Shown: positions 59,400 to 64,000 of the stretch, one piece after another
Layout: each line of letters opens with the position of its first letter
Numbering within the stretch: position 1 is the stretch's first letter
From: Streptomyces sp. NBC_01750
GTDB taxonomy: Bacteria > Actinomycetota > Actinomycetes > Streptomycetales > Streptomycetaceae
Assembly: GCF_035918095.1 (NCBI RefSeq)
Contig: NZ_CP109137.1
Span: 8,124,001 to 8,188,000 of the forward strand
Direction of reading: 5' to 3'
DNA length: 64,000 nucleotides
Made by a program: the position numbers and the translations under genes
The notes under the pieces: generated by a model
Database searches by the model: none
What the model saw: only the letters and a program-made list of their open reading frames with translations
What the model was told of the DNA's origin: nothing

Positions 59400-60323
59400 A
59401 TGAAGCCCTGCACGTCCGCCGCAGCTGCGGCGATCGCTGTGCTTGCGGTCGCCCTCGGCGCAACAGCCTGTTCCGGGGACTCCGGCAGTGCCGCTGACAA
59501 GGCCGCCGCCAGCTCCGGCGGCTGGGACCAGCCGAAGCTGCCCACGTACACGGTTGCCAAGGACGTCAAGATCGACTCCCCGACCCTGCGGAAGGCCCGG
59601 GCGGCCGGCAAGCTCGTCATCGGTGCCAAGAACGATCAGCCTTACCTCGGCTTCCAGGACGCGGACGGCAAGCGGTCCGGCTTCGATATCGAGATCGCCA
59701 AGATGGTCGCCGCCGACCTGGGGTTCTCGCCCGAGATGATCGAGTTCAAAACGGTCGACACCAAGAATCGCGAGGCCGCCATCTCCAGTGGCGCCGTCGA
59801 CCTGTACATCGGCACGTACACGATCAACGACGAACGCAAGAAGCGAGTGGGATTCGCCGGCCCGTACTACACGGCGGGTGCCGACCTCCTGGTCCGCAAG
59901 AACGACAGAACGATCAGTGGTCCGTTCTCTCTGCAGGGCAAAACGGTCTGCTCGGTCAAGGGCTCGACCGCGCTCCGGGAGATCAAGAAGCCCGAGTACA
60001 ACACCACGACCGTCGAGACGTCCAAGTACAACGAGTGCGTTGTGAAGCTGCTCGACGAAGAGGTCGATGCCGTCACCACGGACGACGCCATCCTCATGGG
60101 CTACGCCGCCCAGCGCCCGGACAAGCTGAGGGTCGTCGGTAGTCCGTTCACCGAGGAGCCCTACGGCGTCGGCATGAACAAGGATGACAAGGCGCTGCGT
60201 GAAGCGGTTTCGGACGCCATCGAGGCGCACGACAGCAACGGCGATCACGAGAAGGCATACGACGCGACGCTTGGTCTGTCCGGCTCCAAGTATGGAGGGG
60301 CGTCGACGGTCGAGCGCTACTGA
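59400..60323 (+). CDS. Glutamate-type ABC transporter substrate-binding lipoprotein (GluB-like), orphan
   Basis: 307 residues. A short signal ends in the lipobox ATAC, so Cys24 is probably lipidated. The mature part is a family 3 amino acid-binding protein: LRKARAAGKLVIGAKNDQPYLGFQDADGKRSGFDIE, TVDTKNREAAISSGAVDLYIGTYTIND, and EEPYGVGMNKDDKALREAV near the end. In actinomycetes such a protein normally lies in gluA-gluB-gluC-gluD. Here the permease genes are missing downstream and the ATPase upstream is only a remnant, so this copy may have lost its partners. The coding frame itself is intact. Confidence 0.87.
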   Translation: MKPCTSAAAAAIAVLAVALGATACSGDSGSAADKAAASSGGWDQPKLPTYTVAKDVKIDSPTLRKARAAGKLVIGAKNDQPYLGFQDADGKRSGFDIEIAKMVAADLGFSPEMIEFKTVDTKNREAAISSGAVDLYIGTYTINDERKKRVGFAGPYYTAGADLLVRKNDRTISGPFSLQGKTVCSVKGSTALREIKKPEYNTTTVETSKYNECVVKLLDEEVDAVTTDDAILMGYAAQRPDKLRVVGSPFTEEPYGVGMNKDDKALREAVSDAIEAHDSNGDHEKAYDATLGLSGSKYGGASTVERY

Positions 60324-60871
60324 GTTCACACTGCGGGCTTGGATGCGGCACCCGGGTCGAGCTGCGCCCGCTCAACCGGTCCCAAGTTCCCCGCCCGCAC
60401 CAGCGAGTGGTGGAGTACCGCACTTTCAACGTCCGGCCTGGGACCGCATCGTCGAGGCCTGGGCCGCGAACGACGACCGAGCCTTGGACCACGCCTGGAT
60501 CGACCAGATCGTCGACCTCGGATCCCAATGGGGCCAGAACGACTACGTCACCAACATCGGGTTCGCTGCCTGACAGTGCCGTCCCGCTGCGTTGCGGCGT
60601 CAGGGAACCGCAGCTCCGCCCGCCACTGGGCGAGGTCCTGTTGGGCGGCCGACCAGGGCTTTGCTTCGCACGGACCCGAGCGAGGTCCGTGAAGGTGCCG
60701 CCCGGCAGCCGCGTCAGATTTTTCTGCTGATTCTCTGCTGAGTAGAACAGCCCTGGTTTCCGTATCTCACTGCGTTGTGCTGTGTTTCGTGCCCGAGCGG
60801 GTGCAGGCACGGCTGACCCGGCCGAGGGGCATGAAGTCCCCGGTGTGACGAAACCAAAGAGGGGCGAGCCT
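60324..60871. other. Gap of 548 bp with an unrecognised protein-like fragment
   Basis: At about 60430-60573 one frame reads PAWDRIVEAWAANDDRALDHAWIDQ, then IVDLGSQWGQNDYVTNIGFAA and a stop. It looks like real protein composition but starts without a credible start codon and matches no family I know. It may be a fragment of a lost gene. No other gene is apparent in the gap. Confidence 0.35.
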
Positions 60872-62311
60872 GTGAGGTACGGGCAGAGACACAAGCGGTC
60901 CAGATGGATCGGCATGACAGTCGCCGCTGTGGCAGCAATGGCTGTGGGGGGCGGAGCTCTCCTGATGACGGACAACAACGCCTCTGCGGCCCGGGAACCC
61001 GCGCGCCGGCAGTGGGCCGCGGCGGCTCCGATGACCATCAATTGTCCGGACGTCGCAGTCCGTCTGTCGCAAGTGCCGCAGCAGGCGCGGCCTACGGTGG
61101 ACAACGAGCTGGCGCAGCTGGACACCCAGGTCGCGGATGCTTATGGGCAGCTCGCATCAGCCGGTGGGAAGGCTGACCAGAAGTGGGTGCGCACACGAGT
61201 GCTGGACCCGCTGTCGTCCCAGCGCCGCCTCACACTGGACCGCATCGCCGCCGAGATCGACCGGGTGGCGAACCGTCCGCAGCAGCTGGAATCGCTGGCA
61301 TCCTGCACGGTCAAACAGGACGCTGTGGCCCCCGCCTCGGCTTCGGCATCCGCGGCCGCCCCCGACGCCGCAGCTGCGAACCCTCCCGCCCCGGGCGCCT
61401 CCGCTCCGGCCGGCGGCAGTCCGGCGCAGACCGGTCCCCAAAGGTCGGACTTCGTGGACATCCGCAAGGTGCGCCCCAATGTCGCCACTCCCCGCCTGCA
61501 GCGCAACGCCTCCCGCGGTACGTTCCAGTCGCGCTGCGGGCGCAACGAGAACAAGCACTTCAACCCCGACAACGTCATCGTCGCCCCCGGTGTGAGCAAC
61601 GGTGCCCACCACATGCACGACTACGTCGGGAACCTTGAGACCGACGCCTTCGCCACCAATGACGACCTCGCCGCCGCGGGCACGACGTGCACCAACGGTG
61701 ACCGCTCCACCCACTACTGGCCGGTCCTGCGCCTGCGCAACGGGAAGATCGAGGGCGACGCGGACCTCCCCGGTGGAGGAAAGGACGGCAATGTCGGACG
61801 CATTCTCCAGCCTGCTTCGGCGCAACTGACCTTCCGCGGCAGCCCCGTCAGCAAAGTCACCGCGATGCCCACGTTCCTGCGCATCATCACCGGTGATGCC
61901 AAGGCGTTCACCAACGGGACAGCCAACGCCAACGCCTCCTGGAGCTGCACCGGCTTCGAGAACCGGCAGCTGAAGGACAAGTACCCACTGTGCCCGCGAG
62001 GCAGCAATGTGGTGCGTACGTTCAACTTCCAGAGCTGTTGGGACGGCAGCAACACCGACAGTGCGAACCACCGCACGCATGTGGCCTTCGCGGGCCCCAA
62101 CGGCGCCTGCCCCAAGGGATTCCGGGCCATCCCTCAGTTGGTCCAGCGGATCACGTACAAGATTGCGCCCGGCTCGGTGTTCGCCGTCGACAGTTTCCCC
62201 GAGCAGTTGCACAAGCCGGTGACGGACCACGGTGACTTCATCAACGTGATGTCCTCGTCGCTGATGAGGAAGGCAGTGGGCTGCATCAACAGCGGCCGTA
62301 GGTGCGGCTGA
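60872..62311 (+). CDS. Secreted DUF1996 protein
   Basis: 479 residues from the GTG at 60872 (GAGGGG upstream; another GTG is nine codons earlier). A membrane or signal segment (WIGMTVAAVAAMAVGGGALLM) precedes a helical stretch, an Ala/Pro-rich linker, and the DUF1996 domain: CGRNENKHFNPDNVIVAPG, GAHHMHDYVGN, THYWPVLRLRNG, FNFQSCWDG and HRTHVAFAG. This domain occurs in extracellular fungal and actinomycete proteins, with several conserved His and Cys, and its role is unknown. A very strong hairpin follows. Confidence 0.82.
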   Translation: MRYGQRHKRSRWIGMTVAAVAAMAVGGGALLMTDNNASAAREPARRQWAAAAPMTINCPDVAVRLSQVPQQARPTVDNELAQLDTQVADAYGQLASAGGKADQKWVRTRVLDPLSSQRRLTLDRIAAEIDRVANRPQQLESLASCTVKQDAVAPASASASAAAPDAAAANPPAPGASAPAGGSPAQTGPQRSDFVDIRKVRPNVATPRLQRNASRGTFQSRCGRNENKHFNPDNVIVAPGVSNGAHHMHDYVGNLETDAFATNDDLAAAGTTCTNGDRSTHYWPVLRLRNGKIEGDADLPGGGKDGNVGRILQPASAQLTFRGSPVSKVTAMPTFLRIITGDAKAFTNGTANANASWSCTGFENRQLKDKYPLCPRGSNVVRTFNFQSCWDGSNTDSANHRTHVAFAGPNGACPKGFRAIPQLVQRITYKIAPGSVFAVDSFPEQLHKPVTDHGDFINVMSSSLMRKAVGCINSGRRCG

Positions 62312-62317
62312 CGCCCG

Positions 62318-62349
62318 GGCCCCGGCACGGTGGACGCCGTGCCGGGGCC
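62318..62349. terminator. Very strong bidirectional hairpin
   Basis: GGCCCCGGCACGG and CCGTGCCGGGGCC form a perfect 13-bp stem with a 6-nt loop, just after the DUF1996 gene and before the convergent DUF5996 gene. Confidence 0.9.
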
Positions 62350-62385
62350 ACTATGGTGCGGGTGTCCTGCACGGCGCCCCGGCGT

Positions 62386-63330
62386 TCACACACGGGGGAC
62401 CGGCAGTTGAGGGTCCGTAATTCCGCCGGGTGAGGCGAACTGGGCGGTGTCCCAGCCGGCACGTCGGGCTCCGGCCCGGTACGCGCTCTCGTAGAAGGCG
62501 AGTACGGCGGAACGAGGATCGCTCTCGGCGCGGGCGGAGTCGTAGGGGAGCACGGCCAGGTGGTTGTCATTGCGTGCAACCCAGTGTGCCGCAGCGGGCG
62601 TGAGCGGCTCCCCGGTCAGTTCCGCGGGCTCGGGGAAGGTGTAGGAGTAGAAGGCGGGCTTGGCGAACGTATCGTCACCGAACCAGAACCCGAAGCTGAT
62701 CAGCTCTCGGGAGTACGCCTCCCGTGTTACGGGATCGATTTTCGGCGGCTGGTCGATGTGACGCCCGGAGAACCGGCTGTGGGCGATGTCGAAGGTGTGC
62801 CAGAAGTGGTGTACGGGGCTGGCCTTTCCCGAAAAGCCGGCTGCGAACTCCTCCAGCACCAAAGCCACTTGGCTGAGCACCTGCCAGTAGCGGTTGGCGA
62901 GTACGGGATCGTAGGCCGCATGCTCTGTGTCCTCGGCGAACGGCCGATCGGCATCGGGCAGGTCGAACGGCCGGGGAATATTGATGCTCACCCGGACACC
63001 CAGCGCGGCCAGAGCCTCAAGGATGCCGCTGTGGAAAGACGCCACGGACTGGCCCAGGAGCGGTACGGACATCGCTCTGCCGTCCAAGGTCGCCACGACC
63101 AGCTGATGGTCGACGAAGTCGAAGTCGATCGTGAAGACCGAATGACCGTCGGCCTCTCGCATCGGACGTGTGGTGATGCCGCGTCCGGTCAGATGGAAGG
63201 GAACGTTCCACCAGTGGTTGCGCCGGGCACTCGCGGCGAGGCGGATCTTGCCGACGACCTGCGCGAACCTGTGCAGCGTTTCCTTGGTGTCCTGCCACTC
63301 CGCGAGCGGTATCTGCGGGAACAGCTCCAT
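62386..63330 (-). CDS. DUF5996 family protein
   Basis: 314 residues from the ATG at 63330 with GGAAGGGGA upstream. IPLAEWQDTKETLHRFAQVVGKIRL, NHWWNVPFHLTGRGITTRPM, FDFVDHQLVVATLDGR and FWHTFDIAHSRFSGR follow the DUF5996 pattern. The family is widespread in bacteria and unknown in function, with conserved Trp/His positions. It stands alone, convergent with DUF1996 across the strong hairpin. Confidence 0.85.
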   Translation of the reverse strand: MELFPQIPLAEWQDTKETLHRFAQVVGKIRLAASARRNHWWNVPFHLTGRGITTRPMREADGHSVFTIDFDFVDHQLVVATLDGRAMSVPLLGQSVASFHSGILEALAALGVRVSINIPRPFDLPDADRPFAEDTEHAAYDPVLANRYWQVLSQVALVLEEFAAGFSGKASPVHHFWHTFDIAHSRFSGRHIDQPPKIDPVTREAYSRELISFGFWFGDDTFAKPAFYSYTFPEPAELTGEPLTPAAAHWVARNDNHLAVLPYDSARAESDPRSAVLAFYESAYRAGARRAGWDTAQFASPGGITDPQLPVPRV

Positions 63331-63465
63331 CGCGTTCCCCTTCCTGCCCCGCGCTCCTGTCGGCCGGGCAGTTCCATGATGACCATGGCCCGACGCGTAC
63401 GGCACTTCGCCGGGACCCGATCCGGCGGCTCGGCTGTCGCGGTGTCCTGCGGACGCCGGAGGGAG

Positions 63466-64000
63466 CTAGGGACGTTCGAAGAGCTGCAGTACGCCGCCGA
63501 TCGAGAAGCACGCGGCTCCCGCCATGGTTCCCCAGTTGGCGATGGCGACGTTGACCAGGTTTCCGGTACTCGGATCCGTGAAGTCGGCCAGTGCCGAAAC
63601 CAGGAACAGCGCAGAGCCGAGCTGGTTGACGGCGACGATCCACCAGCCGAGGCTCCGTAGGCGCAGACCGGGACGGCCGTGGCTGACCTCGAGGAGCGCC
63701 AGATGCCCGGAAACGAGAAAGAGCAGGCATCCGACGACGTCGGGCGCCCAGATCAGCCGGTTCACCTGCCGGGCCGACAGCCCTTGGAGGAACGAGTCCA
63801 GCAGATTGATGCCGAAGACCACTGTCCCGGCGAACAGCACAAAGGTGCTCAGCCAGTCGATCCGCATCGGCTCGTAGCTCCACCACCGCCAGCGGCGGGT
63901 GGCCAGGGCGCCGGCGCCGCCGGCCCGCCGAGGGGCGTTGATCGTCTGCAGGAGGGAGGCATAGGCGCCGGTGTTGAAGAACAGGCCGCCCACGAAGTAG
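63466..64000 (-). CDS. Multi-pass membrane protein, N-terminus outside window
   Basis: The frame continues past the window edge: upstream codons read YFVGGLF before the first available GTG at 63993, which would give 175 residues. Hydrophobic segments include WLSTFVLFAGTVVFGINLLD, DVVGCLLFLVSGHLALL, WIVAVNQLGSALFLVSALA and the end TMAGAACFSIGGVLQLF. It is an integral membrane protein of unknown family, with the N-terminus and probably more helices missing. Confidence 0.7.
   Translation of the reverse strand, partial: YFVGGLFFNTGAYASLLQTINAPRRAGGAGALATRRWRWWSYEPMRIDWLSTFVLFAGTVVFGINLLDSFLQGLSARQVNRLIWAPDVVGCLLFLVSGHLALLEVSHGRPGLRLRSLGWWIVAVNQLGSALFLVSALADFTDPSTGNLVNVAIANWGTMAGAACFSIGGVLQLFERP

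Noticed and set aside
60782..60871. A longer N-terminus for the DUF1996 protein
   Set aside because: The upstream codons before the GTG at 60872 carry no ribosome site and push the signal segment too far from the start; the GTG at 60872 has GAGGGG in place.

Overview
The window is GC-rich actinomycete DNA, almost certainly from Streptomyces. The evidence is the heavy G/C bias at third codon positions, frequent GTG starts, actinobacterial DUF families (DUF1876, DUF3140, DUF4235, DUF5133, DUF6158), an ArsR/ArsM pair, SpoIIE-type phosphatases in tandem, and gas vesicle clusters in the actinomycete order O-A-F-G-Y-Z-J-L-S-K. In-frame TTA codons, the bldA signature of the genus, occur in three genes. 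No tRNA, rRNA, CRISPR array or intact insertion sequence was seen.

Layout. 0-5.9 kb: a truncated FAH-family gene, a GATase, a MarR regulator, a Tat-exported intradiol dioxygenase, a secreted beta-propeller and a TetR regulator, with a perfect 34-bp palindrome between the last two. 6-11 kb: a PPOX-fold protein, a decayed response regulator, a PucR-type regulator and a small membrane protein plus SSS symporter pair. 11-17 kb: three consecutive PAS/GAF/SpoIIE phosphatases on the minus strand. 17-18.5 kb: divergent arsR and arsM around nested palindromes. 18.5-23 kb: a four-gene sugar ABC importer resembling LpqY-SugABC. 23-29 kb: many small stress-type genes (DUF1876, DinB/DUF664, DUF3140, CsbD, PfpI/DJ-1, FAD-Rieske oxidoreductase, DUF6158 and a 51-residue membrane protein).

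29-52 kb is the core of the window. It holds two complete gas vesicle clusters, gvp1 (29192-34784) and gvp2 (46935-51869), both on the plus strand, with the same ten genes in the same order but clearly diverged sequences. Between them lie a membrane-homeostasis operon (YihY, DUF1469, DUF3618 with 11-residue repeats, DUF4235), a LuxR-family-like ATPase that lacks its DNA-binding domain, a three-gene diterpene cassette (polyprenyl synthase, class I terpene synthase, P450), a VOC protein and a PHP phosphoesterase. The ATPase, prenyl synthase and P450 each carry one TTA codon, which suggests the cassette is translated only when the bldA tRNA is active. GvpY of gvp1 is a striking charge-block polymer: about 90 mostly acidic residues followed by about 165 Ala/Lys-rich residues.

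52-64 kb: a HAD phosphatase remnant, DUF5133, a FUSC-type membrane protein, DUF2795, a second VOC paralogue, transketolase, 4-hydroxybenzoate hydroxylase, an orphan glutamate-type binding protein preceded by the frameshifted tail of its ATPase, a secreted DUF1996 protein, a DUF5996 protein and a membrane protein cut by the window end. Several gene remnants (6.9, 24.2, 52.0, 59.2 and perhaps 60.4 kb) mark this as an accessory region with a history of insertion and decay.
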